Positions 16,714-24,859 of a DNA stretch of 54,719 nt are shown here, piece by piece. Under the pieces are notes generated by a model. It saw nothing but the letters and a program-made list of their open reading frames with translations, searched no databases and was not told the DNA's origin. Position numbers and translations under genes: made by a program. The stretch is from Saprospiraceae bacterium (GTDB taxonomy: Bacteria; Bacteroidota; Bacteroidia; Chitinophagales; Saprospiraceae): positions 1 to 54,719 of the forward strand of contig JAHDDE010000024.1 of NCBI GenBank assembly GCA_020629515.1. The letters run 5' to 3'. Within the stretch, counting starts at the first letter, position 1, and each line of letters opens with the position of its first letter.

Positions 16714-19482
16714 ATGTCTGAAAAGAAGCTCTTTTTGATAGATGGCCACGCTCTGACTTATCGTTCTCATTATGCATTCATCAATAGACCTTTGATCAAT
16801 TCCAAAGGAATTAATACATCTGCCATAACGGGTTTTGTACGAACACTATGGGATTTGATATCCAATCAAAAGCCTTCTCATCTTGCAGTAGCTTTCGATC
16901 CATCTGGCCCAACTTTTAGACATGAGATGTATGAGCCATACAAGGCCAATAGAGACGCTCAACCTGAGGATATTACGATAGCCATTCCATATATTAAGTC
17001 TATTATTGAGGCATTTAATATACCTATGATATGTATAGATAGTTATGAAGCTGATGACGTCATAGGTACTTTGGCCAAACAAGCTGAGCAAGAAGATTTT
17101 GACGTTTATATGGTAACACCTGACAAAGATTTTGCACAGTTGGTCTCTGACAAAATCTTCATGTACAAACCCTCTCGTCAGGGGAACGGTATAGACATAT
17201 TGGGTAAGAAGGAAGTGTTAGAAAAGTGGGATATTGCCAAAGTAGAGCAGGTAATAGATATATTAGGATTACAAGGAGATAGTGTTGATAATATTCCAGG
17301 TATCCCCGGAATAGGTGCCAAAACTGCCGTTAAGCTATTAAAGCTATATGATAGTGTAGAGGGCCTTATAGCCCATGCGGAAGAACTAAAAGGGAAACAA
17401 AAAGAAAAAGTTATTGCATTCGCTGATCAAGGTATATTGTCCAAACAGTTGGCGACCATTAACACTAAAGTTCCTATACAATTTGATGAAAAAAAATATC
17501 AAATAGAAGGATTTGATAAAGTCAGATTAAAGGAATTATTTAATGAATTAGAATTTCGTTCGTTATCACGCACTATTTTGGGAGAGGAAGCCAAAGGATC
17601 ACAGACTTCATTATTCTCTTCAGCTCCAGAATTTTCTGAAAAAGCAAAGGATGTTGAATCTGATAAGGCCACTTTAGATTCAACTACGCATAATTATATA
17701 TTAGTTGACAAGCAAAACGAGATGATCAAGTTAGCTGAACGGTTAATGAATGAACCAATGATTTGTTTTGATACCGAAACTACAGGACTTGATGCGCACA
17801 ATGTGGAGATAGTAGGGATAGCATTCTCTTGGAAAAATGCTGAGGGATACTATGTCCCTATATCAGAAGATCAAGATGTCGCACAAAGAGAAGTGGCAAT
17901 TTTTAAAGAAGTTCTTGAAAATGAGAAAATTTTAAAAGTTGGGCAGAATCTTAAGTACGATATCAATGTGCTTAAGTGGTATAATGTGAATGTGGTAGGT
18001 CCATTATTTGATACGATGATAGCCCATTATCTTTTGGAGCCAGATCTAAGACACAAATTAGACTATCTATCAGAGAGCTATCTCTCTTATAAAATGGTTC
18101 CAATAGAAAAACTAATTGGGAAGAGAGGTCCAAAACAGAAAACTATGCGTACTGTACAGATTGAGGAATTGTGCGATTATGCTGTAGAGGATGCTGATAT
18201 AACCATGCGATTGAAAGGTGAATTTGAACCTAAGTTGAAAGAACAATCATTGGTGAACTTATTTGAAGAGATAGAGATGCCATTGGTCAATGTACTTTCG
18301 AACATGGAATATGAAGGTGTAAAAGTCAATAAGGAATTTTTAAACTCATATTCTAAAGACTTAGAGGCTGAAATATTGGATAAAAGGGATGCCATATATG
18401 ACAAGGCAGGGCAGGAGTTTAATATAGCAAGTCCTAAGCAGGTAGGAGAAGTGTTATTTGATGTCTTAGAAATCCCCTATAGATGGAAGAAGACAAAAAC
18501 TGGTCAATATTCTACTGATGTGGAGAAATTATCTGAATTATCAGTTCATCATACAATAGTAAGTGACATATTAGAATATCGGAAGTTTGCAAAGCTAAAG
18601 TCTACTTATGTTGATGCTTTGCCTAATATGATCAACCCTAAAACCGGAAGAATCCATAGCTCATTTAACCAAGCTCGTGCAGCTACTGGAAGATTAAGTT
18701 CAGAAAATCCAAACCTGCAAAACATTCCCATAAAAAATGAAGCGGGAAGGGAGATTCGTAAAGCATTTATAGCTCGTGACAGTGATCATGTGTTCATGGC
18801 AGCGGACTATAGCCAGATAGAGTTACGACTAATAGCGGAAATCAGTAAAGAAGAAAATATGCTAACGGCATTTGAGGCTGGCCACGACATACACAGTGCC
18901 ACGGCTGCAGGTGTTTATGGAGTTGCTTTGGAGAGTGTGACTCCAGAACAAAGAAGGAATGCTAAGACGGTTAATTTTAGTATAATTTATGGAGCGGGAT
19001 CCACTAATCTGTCTCGTCAGTTGGGCATTAAAAGAACGGAGGCTAAAGAGCTAATTGAAAGCTATTTTAACCAATATGCAGGCTTGAAGAAGTATATGGA
19101 TGATACAGTAGAGTTTGCTCGTAAAGAAGGATACGTATCCACTTTAGTGGGTAGAAAGCGTCACCTTAGAGATATCAATTCAAGGAATTCACTTGCTCGA
19201 AGCAACGCAGAAAGAATGGCTATTAATACCCCTATACAAGGCACCGCTGCTGATATGATTAAGATAGCTATGATAAACTTGGATAGAGAAATGGCAAGAA
19301 GAGGGCTTAAATCAAAGATGATTATGCAGGTTCATGACGAATTGGTTTTTGATGTTCACAAATCGGAAGTAGATGAAATGAAGACCTTAGTGTCTGATCT
19401 CATGAAAACTGCTATGCCTTCAATAAAAGTACCCATCTTAGTAGAGGTTGGTGTTGGACAGAATTGGTTTGAAGCGCACTAA
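16714..19482 (+). CDS. polA: DNA polymerase I
   Basis: This is a 922-residue repair and Okazaki-fragment-processing polymerase with all three domains. The 5'-3' exonuclease (residues 1 to about 290) shows AVAFDPSGPTFRHEMYEPYK, EADDVIG, TPDKDFAQLV and the helix-hairpin-helix GIPGIGAKTAVKLL. The 3'-5' exonuclease (about 325-510) has an intact active site: D353-x-E355 in FDTETTG, GQNLKYDINVL and YAVEDADIT. The proofreading site is therefore present, unlike in Taq-type enzymes. The polymerase domain (about 530-922) has motif A AADYSQIEL (D698), motif B RRNAKTVNFSIIYG and motif C QVHDELVF (H874, D875, E876). The length is normal and no intein was seen. Confidence 0.98.
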   Translation: MSEKKLFLIDGHALTYRSHYAFINRPLINSKGINTSAITGFVRTLWDLISNQKPSHLAVAFDPSGPTFRHEMYEPYKANRDAQPEDITIAIPYIKSIIEAFNIPMICIDSYEADDVIGTLAKQAEQEDFDVYMVTPDKDFAQLVSDKIFMYKPSRQGNGIDILGKKEVLEKWDIAKVEQVIDILGLQGDSVDNIPGIPGIGAKTAVKLLKLYDSVEGLIAHAEELKGKQKEKVIAFADQGILSKQLATINTKVPIQFDEKKYQIEGFDKVRLKELFNELEFRSLSRTILGEEAKGSQTSLFSSAPEFSEKAKDVESDKATLDSTTHNYILVDKQNEMIKLAERLMNEPMICFDTETTGLDAHNVEIVGIAFSWKNAEGYYVPISEDQDVAQREVAIFKEVLENEKILKVGQNLKYDINVLKWYNVNVVGPLFDTMIAHYLLEPDLRHKLDYLSESYLSYKMVPIEKLIGKRGPKQKTMRTVQIEELCDYAVEDADITMRLKGEFEPKLKEQSLVNLFEEIEMPLVNVLSNMEYEGVKVNKEFLNSYSKDLEAEILDKRDAIYDKAGQEFNIASPKQVGEVLFDVLEIPYRWKKTKTGQYSTDVEKLSELSVHHTIVSDILEYRKFAKLKSTYVDALPNMINPKTGRIHSSFNQARAATGRLSSENPNLQNIPIKNEAGREIRKAFIARDSDHVFMAADYSQIELRLIAEISKEENMLTAFEAGHDIHSATAAGVYGVALESVTPEQRRNAKTVNFSIIYGAGSTNLSRQLGIKRTEAKELIESYFNQYAGLKKYMDDTVEFARKEGYVSTLVGRKRHLRDINSRNSLARSNAERMAINTPIQGTAADMIKIAMINLDREMARRGLKSKMIMQVHDELVFDVHKSEVDEMKTLVSDLMKTAMPSIKVPILVEVGVGQNWFEAH

Positions 19483-19514
19483 AAAAAGAGAGAGATAACC
19501 AGGCGGTTATCTCT
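19481..19514 (-). terminator. Minus-strand intrinsic terminator distal to nadB
   Basis: AGAGATAACC (19491-19500) and GGTTATCTCT (19505-19514) form a perfect 10-bp stem with a 4-base loop. The A-run at 19481-19487 gives the U-tail on the minus strand, so it would stop nadB transcription 163 bp after its stop codon. It abuts the end of polA (stop at 19482), so nadB and polA transcripts converge here. Confidence 0.75.
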
Positions 19515-19610
19515 ACACTCGACAATTTAAGGGTATTAAAGCTGAAATGTATGGCCTATGCCATAACGTATCTTAAATATAGAGGGATAAATTAAATATA
19601 TCCAAAATAA

Positions 19611-19651
19611 TTGTAGACTTTTTGTAGATATATATGTAGACGTTTTGTAGA
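19611..19651 (+). repeat. Four short direct repeats (T/A-TGTAGA) at 11-12 bp spacing
   Basis: TTGTAGA occurs at 19611, 19622 and 19645, and ATGTAGA at 19634. Successive starts are 11, 12 and 11 bp apart, about one helical turn each. The cluster lies between the convergent polA and nadB genes, 26 bp beyond the nadB stop codon. Confidence 0.6.
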
Positions 19652-19676
19652 TAATCTAAATGTCACGTCAATACCA

Positions 19677-21296
19677 CTACAAATAGGTCATTTCGAGATA
19701 ATCAAAATGTTCTGGGTAATCCGTATTGTAATGAAGGCCTCTACTTTCTCTGCGCATCTCGGCACCTTTTGTGACGAGATAAGCATTTGTGATTAGATTC
19801 CGTAATTCGCATAATTGTGGCGATATCTTTGTTTTGGAATACAACTGTTCTGTTTCTTCATAAAGTAGAAACAACCTTTTAGCGGCGCGATTCAGCCTGA
19901 CGTTAGTCCTTACAATACCAACGTAGTAACTCATCAAATCTTTAAGTTCTTTCCAACTTTGGGTTATCAGTACCATTTCTTTTGGTTCAGTAGTTCCTTC
20001 TGCATCCCAATCAGGGATATCCTCTACCATATCAATGGCGTCAATACTCTTAGCTATGTCAAGGGCTACTCGATGTCCATAGACAAGTCCCTCGAGAAGA
20101 GAATTAGATGCCAATCTATTTGCTCCGTGCAGTCCTGAGCATGTACATTCTCCAGCAGCATAAAGTTGATCTATAGAGCTACGACCGTCAGCATCCACTA
20201 AAATTCCTCCACAGATATAATGACAAGCAGGTACGACTGGGATAAGGTCTGTGAATGGATCAATTCCAACACTTTTACATTTTTCGTAAATATTTGGAAA
20301 ATGTTCTAAAAATTCCTCGTGATCCAAGTGTCGACAGTCTAAACACATATGATCAGATCCCGAGATTTTCATTTCATTATCAATAGCACGGGCTACTATA
20401 TCTCTTGGAGCAAGTGATAGACGTTCATCGTATTTGTGCATGAACTCCTTGTTATCAGGAGTCTTAAGTATGGCACCTAATCCTCGAACCGCTTCAGATA
20501 TCAGAAAATCAGGATTTTCACCTGTATTTTGAAATAGTGCCGTGGGATGAAATTGTACAAACTCCATATTGGCTGCTCGCCCTTTCGCTCTATAGACCAT
20601 GGCTATGCCGTCTCCTGTTGCAATAACTGGGTTAGTCGTATTTTTATAGATTTGACCTGCACCACCAGTACACATGACCGTAGTTCGGGCAAGTATGGTA
20701 TCGATATCTTCAGTCTCATTATTAAAGACATAAGCCCCAAAGCATTTAATATCTGGGTTAAGTCGGGTTATGTTTTGTCCTTTATGATGCTGAGTGATGA
20801 TATCTAAGGCAAAATAATGTTCGACTACTTTGACGTTTTTATATTCTTTTACTTTTTCATTAAGACTCCTCTGTACTTCCCAACCCGTGATATCCTTGTA
20901 ATGTAGTATACGATATTCGGAGTGCCCTCCTTCCATACCTAAATTGTAATCACCATCTTCCTCTTTATCAAATCTTGCTCCCCATTCTATTAACTCCACA
21001 ACTCGTTCATGTCCTTCTTGCACCACTATTGATACAACTTCTGGATCGCATAGTCCATCACCTGCGATGAGTGTGTCTTCTATATGTTTGTCATATCCGT
21101 CAACGCTGAAATCCCAGACCGAGGCGATACCACCTTGAGCCCAAGAAGTGTTGCTTGTCTGCTTATTAGTTTTAGTGATTACCAGTATATCAAGATCTGG
21201 CCGTTTCATCGCTAATTTGATAGCCGCTGAAAGACCAGCCACTCCTGCTCCTATGATTAATACATCCGTTTGTATACTTTTACTTCTTTGCATCAT
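19677..21296 (-). CDS. nadB: L-aspartate oxidase
   Basis: This 539-residue flavoenzyme catalyses the first step of de novo NAD synthesis, oxidising L-aspartate to iminoaspartate. The N-terminal FAD-binding Rossmann motif is clear (DVLIIGAGVAGLSAAIKLA). TSWAQGGIASVW, QFHPTALFQ, RGLGAILKT and the catalytic-region segment APRDIVARAIDNEM follow, then HYICGGILVD and GLHGANRLASNSLLEGLVYG, which are typical of NadB/succinate dehydrogenase flavoproteins. The C-terminal helical domain with RRESRGLHYNTDYP supports NadB over SdhA. No nadA or nadC is in the window. A divergent glycosyltransferase gene begins 52 bp upstream. Confidence 0.95.
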   Translation of the reverse strand: MMQRSKSIQTDVLIIGAGVAGLSAAIKLAMKRPDLDILVITKTNKQTSNTSWAQGGIASVWDFSVDGYDKHIEDTLIAGDGLCDPEVVSIVVQEGHERVVELIEWGARFDKEEDGDYNLGMEGGHSEYRILHYKDITGWEVQRSLNEKVKEYKNVKVVEHYFALDIITQHHKGQNITRLNPDIKCFGAYVFNNETEDIDTILARTTVMCTGGAGQIYKNTTNPVIATGDGIAMVYRAKGRAANMEFVQFHPTALFQNTGENPDFLISEAVRGLGAILKTPDNKEFMHKYDERLSLAPRDIVARAIDNEMKISGSDHMCLDCRHLDHEEFLEHFPNIYEKCKSVGIDPFTDLIPVVPACHYICGGILVDADGRSSIDQLYAAGECTCSGLHGANRLASNSLLEGLVYGHRVALDIAKSIDAIDMVEDIPDWDAEGTTEPKEMVLITQSWKELKDLMSYYVGIVRTNVRLNRAAKRLFLLYEETEQLYSKTKISPQLCELRNLITNAYLVTKGAEMRRESRGLHYNTDYPEHFDYLEMTYL

Positions 21297-21348
21297 GATA
21301 TATATGAATAGAGTTATAGATTAGTTAGACTATTCAAACTTAAAATTA

Positions 21349-22452
21349 ATGAACATTGCTCTTTTAGATCCATATTTTGACGAAAGTCATAAACAATGGG
21401 CACAGGATCTACAGAAGTGGAGTGGTCACAACATATTAATTTATTATAGGCCGAGATTTTATTGGAAATGGAAGATGGCCGGAGGAGCTTTGGAACTCGC
21501 CGATGAAATCAACGAATCGAATATAAAGTATGACTTGATATTGGCAACGGACATGGTAAATATTCCCTTGCTTAGGTCACGATTAAATGCCACAAACAAA
21601 AATTTGCCTATAGCGCTATATTTTCATGAAAATCAAATCACATATCCTTGGTCAAGTAGTGACCCAGACAAAAAGGAGCAAAGAGATCACCATTATGGGT
21701 TGATTAATTTTCATTCAGCACTTAGTTCGGATGTGGTATATTTCAATTCTCAATATCATAAATCATCGTTTTTAGGAGCCCTTCCAGATTTCTTATCAAA
21801 GTTTCCAAAGTTCAATCCTCAGCAATATATTCAAGAGATTGCCTCCAAGTCACATGTATTGCCTATTGGGATAACACTGCCACCTTATATCCAAAAAGAT
21901 CATGATGAATTGGCTGCTTTCATTCCTAAGATAATTTGGAATCATCGATGGGAAGAAGATAAGAACCCAATAGAGTTCTATGAGGCTTTAAAGATAATGA
22001 AAGAGGAAGGGGAGATTTTTGAATTAGTGATCGCAGGAAAATCCTTCAAGAGGATTCCAAAAGCTTTTGATCTGATAAAAACTGAAATGTCCGATGAATT
22101 GATACATTGTGGATACGTTGAGTCAAGGTCGAAATATATTGAGCTATTACGGGATGCTGATATCTTGTTAGTCACATCTCACCAAGATTTTTTTGGCATA
22201 AGCGTAGTTGAGGCTATAGCCCATGGTTGTTGGCCTATCCTACCTAATAGATTAGCTTATCCAGAACATATCCCCAAAGAGCTTATGGGTGACATTTTAT
22301 ATAATGATAAGAACCAAATGATAAACTTATTGCGGCGAGCATTGAGAATGAGACAGAATCGATCTTCTCAATTATTAGCGCATATTCAGAAGTATAATTG
22401 GATCAGCCTTATCCAGCAGTATGACAGCTTTTTTCAAAAAATAGTTGCATGA
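21349..22452 (+). CDS. QTMAN-like glycosyltransferase (DUF3524; tRNA-queuosine mannosyltransferase homologue)
   Basis: This 367-residue GT-B enzyme has an N-terminal DUF3524 domain (about 1-170) characteristic of GTDC1/QTMAN, the animal enzyme that mannosylates queuosine in tRNA-Asp. Shared landmarks are SHKQWAQDLQ near the start, YFHENQITYPW, HYGLINFHSALSSDVVYFNS and, in the C-terminal half (about 190-367), WNHRWEEDKNPIEFYEAL, VIAGKSF, HCGYVESRSKYIELL and the donor-binding DFFGISVVEAIAHGCWPI. The resemblance to the animal protein is from memory but extends over the whole length. It overlaps the next gene, a GT4 enzyme, by 4 bp (ATGA). Whether the substrate in this bacterium is queuosine tRNA is an inference. 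Confidence 0.85.
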   Translation: MNIALLDPYFDESHKQWAQDLQKWSGHNILIYYRPRFYWKWKMAGGALELADEINESNIKYDLILATDMVNIPLLRSRLNATNKNLPIALYFHENQITYPWSSSDPDKKEQRDHHYGLINFHSALSSDVVYFNSQYHKSSFLGALPDFLSKFPKFNPQQYIQEIASKSHVLPIGITLPPYIQKDHDELAAFIPKIIWNHRWEEDKNPIEFYEALKIMKEEGEIFELVIAGKSFKRIPKAFDLIKTEMSDELIHCGYVESRSKYIELLRDADILLVTSHQDFFGISVVEAIAHGCWPILPNRLAYPEHIPKELMGDILYNDKNQMINLLRRALRMRQNRSSQLLAHIQKYNWISLIQQYDSFFQKIVA

Positions 22453-23582
22453 AGATAGCGATAAACGGACGTATTCTTATTAATCCTCATCTTGAAGGTA
22501 TAGGAAGATATACCCATGAAGTTATATCCAGGATGGTCCAAAATCATCCAGAACATACTTTTTACATATTCCATGATCGTCAAGTAAATGATATGTTTAA
22601 GTATGGGCTTAATTGTCATAACATTAAGATTGGATTGCCAACTCGTCATCCTATACTTTGGAGATTATGGATGGATTATTATCTCACAAGAGCGATAAAA
22701 CATATAAGCCCTGATGTATTCTTTTCTCCTGAGAGCTTTAAACCACTCTCTCTTGAAGTGCCAAGTATAATTACTACTCATGATATAGTTTATGAGTATT
22801 ACCATACATTCAACAGATGGTCTCACCAGCAATATTATCAAAGATATAGTCCCAAATGGCATAAAACAGCTGATCAGATCATTACTGTTTCCAATTTTAC
22901 CAAAAAAACATTAATTGATAAATATCGAATATCTCCTAATAAAATCAAGGTTATTTATAATGGTATAAGTGATGATTATTACCCCATTCCTGATCAGGAA
23001 TTACTTACTTTCAGAAAAGAAAATGATATCACTGAACCCTTCCTTTTATATGTAGGATCAATACATCCACGTAAAAATATTGAGCTGCTCATAGAGGCTT
23101 TTGGTGCTTATAAAAGGACAAACATTTCGAGCCGACTAAAACTTGTCTTGGTGGGCAGAATGGCTTGGAAATATGATAAGGTACTAGCTGCCATAAAAAC
23201 CTGTGAATACAGAAAAGATATCCATCATTTTGGTTACTACTCAGGAGATCTTAATAAATTGATGAACTGTGCTAAAGCTTTTGTATACCCTTCATTGTTT
23301 GAAGGGTTTGGCTTACCCATTGTTGAATCAATGGCCGCTGGAACTCCTGCCATTGTTTCTGACTCATCAGCTCATCCAGAAATTGGAGCTAATGCGGCTT
23401 ATTATTTTAACCCCAATAGTGTTGAGAGCCTTGCAATCGCAATCCAAGAGGTGATAAACAACCAACAAATACAGAATAAATTGAGATCAGCGGGATTGAA
23501 TCGCGCTAAAGATTTTTCTTGGGATGCAGCGAGTTCTGAGGTTTATGATTTTATTGAACAATTGGGCAATCAATCTAAGTGA
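22449..23582 (+). CDS. GT4-family glycosyltransferase
   Basis: This 377-residue GT-B glycosyltransferase has an N-terminal acceptor domain with GIGRYTHEVISRM and a central IVTVSNFTKK-like segment (QIITVSNFTKKTLIDKY), followed by KIKVIYNGISDDYYP. The C-terminal donor domain shows FLLYVGSIHPRKNIELLIEAF, VLVGRMAW and the E-x7-E motif (PSLFEGFGLPIVESMAAGTP). It is translationally coupled to the QTMAN-like gene and ends 3 bp from the convergent bstA gene. It resembles mannosyltransferases of polysaccharide synthesis. Coupling suggests a related job or donor sugar, but the acceptor is unknown. Confidence 0.88.
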   Translation: MKIAINGRILINPHLEGIGRYTHEVISRMVQNHPEHTFYIFHDRQVNDMFKYGLNCHNIKIGLPTRHPILWRLWMDYYLTRAIKHISPDVFFSPESFKPLSLEVPSIITTHDIVYEYYHTFNRWSHQQYYQRYSPKWHKTADQIITVSNFTKKTLIDKYRISPNKIKVIYNGISDDYYPIPDQELLTFRKENDITEPFLLYVGSIHPRKNIELLIEAFGAYKRTNISSRLKLVLVGRMAWKYDKVLAAIKTCEYRKDIHHFGYYSGDLNKLMNCAKAFVYPSLFEGFGLPIVESMAAGTPAIVSDSSAHPEIGANAAYYFNPNSVESLAIAIQEVINNQQIQNKLRSAGLNRAKDFSWDAASSEVYDFIEQLGNQSK

Positions 23583-23585
23583 GAA

Positions 23586-24119
23586 TTACCAGTTTTCTCT
23601 TTTAATGAGTTCAGTTATGTGGGCCAGATGATGATCGCAATGCCAAGCATACAATGCCAACATGGTACCTAAGCTCAAATTATTTTTCCATTCGGGGTGG
23701 GATAAATTCTGTTGGAAGTCATTGTGACTCATACCTTCTAATAAACAAGTCCATCTCCCATGTATACCTTTGAGGATAGTGAAGGTGTGTTGTAAATTAT
23801 CATCATTGGCATCAGGTAACATGGCCCAGAGTTTCTCATCATATGCCTTAATTATAGGGGTATCTTCTGTTAAAGTCCATTTGAATCGAACATAACTATT
23901 TATATGGCTATCGGCGACATGATGAACCACTTGTTTAACAGTCCAGCCTCCAGGTCGATATGGGGTATTAAGTTGCTCGGCAGATAAATCTACAACTACT
24001 TTTTTTAGCCTTTTAGGGAATTTTCGAATAGTCTTTCTCCACTTTTTTAGATTTCTCGAGCTGAACTCTTGTTTTGGATTAAATTTCCCAATTGGATATT
24101 TTAATCTTTCTAAATCCAT
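23586..24119 (-). CDS. bstA: Bacillithiol S-transferase-like DinB-fold protein (BstA/YfiT family)
   Basis: This 177-residue four-helix DinB/YfiT-fold protein is close to Bacillus YfiT (BstA), a metal-dependent bacillithiol S-transferase. The three metal-binding histidines fall at the same positions as I recall for YfiT: H67 (QVVHHVADSH), H160 and H164 (WHCDHHLAHITEL). Other family segments are LKYPIGKF at the N-terminus, TPYRPGGWTVKQVVHH, YVRFKWTLTEDTP and GIHGRWT. The probable role is conjugating electrophiles or oxidants to bacillithiol in the cytoplasm. It ends a minus-strand run dnaB-rluB-bstA with gaps of 12 and 2 bp. The gene symbol assumes orthology. Confidence 0.87.
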   Translation of the reverse strand: MDLERLKYPIGKFNPKQEFSSRNLKKWRKTIRKFPKRLKKVVVDLSAEQLNTPYRPGGWTVKQVVHHVADSHINSYVRFKWTLTEDTPIIKAYDEKLWAMLPDANDDNLQHTFTILKGIHGRWTCLLEGMSHNDFQQNLSHPEWKNNLSLGTMLALYAWHCDHHLAHITELIKRENW

Positions 24120-24121
24120 AT

Positions 24122-24847
24122 TTAGGCTTTAAAATGTTTGAGCATGATAATTTCTTTAGGTGTAAGTGGCCTAAACCAACCTCGTGGTAGATCTTTTTTA
24201 GTTAATCCACCATAATAAACTCTGTCAAGACGCTCAACATGATATCCGAAATGTTCGAATAATCTTCTTACTATCCTATTCTTGCCAATATGTATTTCTA
24301 TCCCTACTTCTGAATTATCCGAGCCAATGATCCAATCAATATCATCTACTTGCGCAAGACCGTCTTCTAATGTCAGACCATTTTTAATCTGCAATAAATG
24401 CTCCTCGCTTACGGGTTGGTCCAGTATAACGTGATATCGCTTTCTAACACCGTGCTTGGGGTGGGATAGTTTGGCGGCAAGATCGCCATCATTGGTGATC
24501 AAGAGTAGTCCAGTGGTATTCCTATCTAATCTACCTACAGGATATACCCTTTCGGACACTTTATTTTTTATGATGTCAATGACCGTCTTTCTTGCGTTTT
24601 CGTCGGAAGTCGTAGTAACCACATTTTTTGGCTTGTTCATTAAAATGTAGACCTTTTTAGTCTCCAGTTTTAATACTCTACCTCTGTATTCTACCTTGTC
24701 ACCTTCTTGAACCATATAAGAAGGGTTAAGCTCTACAACTCCATTGACTTTGATCTGCTCGGTTTTGACCAGTTCAGCGGCTTTTCTCCGTGAACATACT
24801 CCACAATGAGCAATGTATTTATTGAGACGAATAGGATCTGTACTCAT
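24122..24847 (-). CDS. rluB: Pseudouridine synthase of the RsuA/RluB/RluF family
   Basis: This 241-residue RNA-modifying enzyme has an N-terminal S4 RNA-binding domain (about 7-65; RLNKYIAHCGVCSRRKAAEL) and a catalytic domain with the active-site Asp in GRLDRNTTGLLL. The segments KLSHPKHGVRKRYHV and KNRIVRRLFEHFGYHVERL follow. Together they place it with the 16S/23S enzymes RsuA/RluB/RluE/RluF. RluB (23S rRNA, helix 89 region) is the most common annotation for the single Bacteroidota copy, but the exact target is not proven. It lies 12 bp after dnaB and 2 bp before bstA. Confidence 0.92.
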   Translation of the reverse strand: MSTDPIRLNKYIAHCGVCSRRKAAELVKTEQIKVNGVVELNPSYMVQEGDKVEYRGRVLKLETKKVYILMNKPKNVVTTTSDENARKTVIDIIKNKVSERVYPVGRLDRNTTGLLLITNDGDLAAKLSHPKHGVRKRYHVILDQPVSEEHLLQIKNGLTLEDGLAQVDDIDWIIGSDNSEVGIEIHIGKNRIVRRLFEHFGYHVERLDRVYYGGLTKKDLPRGWFRPLTPKEIIMLKHFKA

Positions 24848-24859
24848 GTATGTGATGAT

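Noticed and set aside
19611-19651. CRISPR-like array
   Set aside because: Repeats are 7 bases and spaced by 4-5 bases, far too short for CRISPR, and no cas gene is near.
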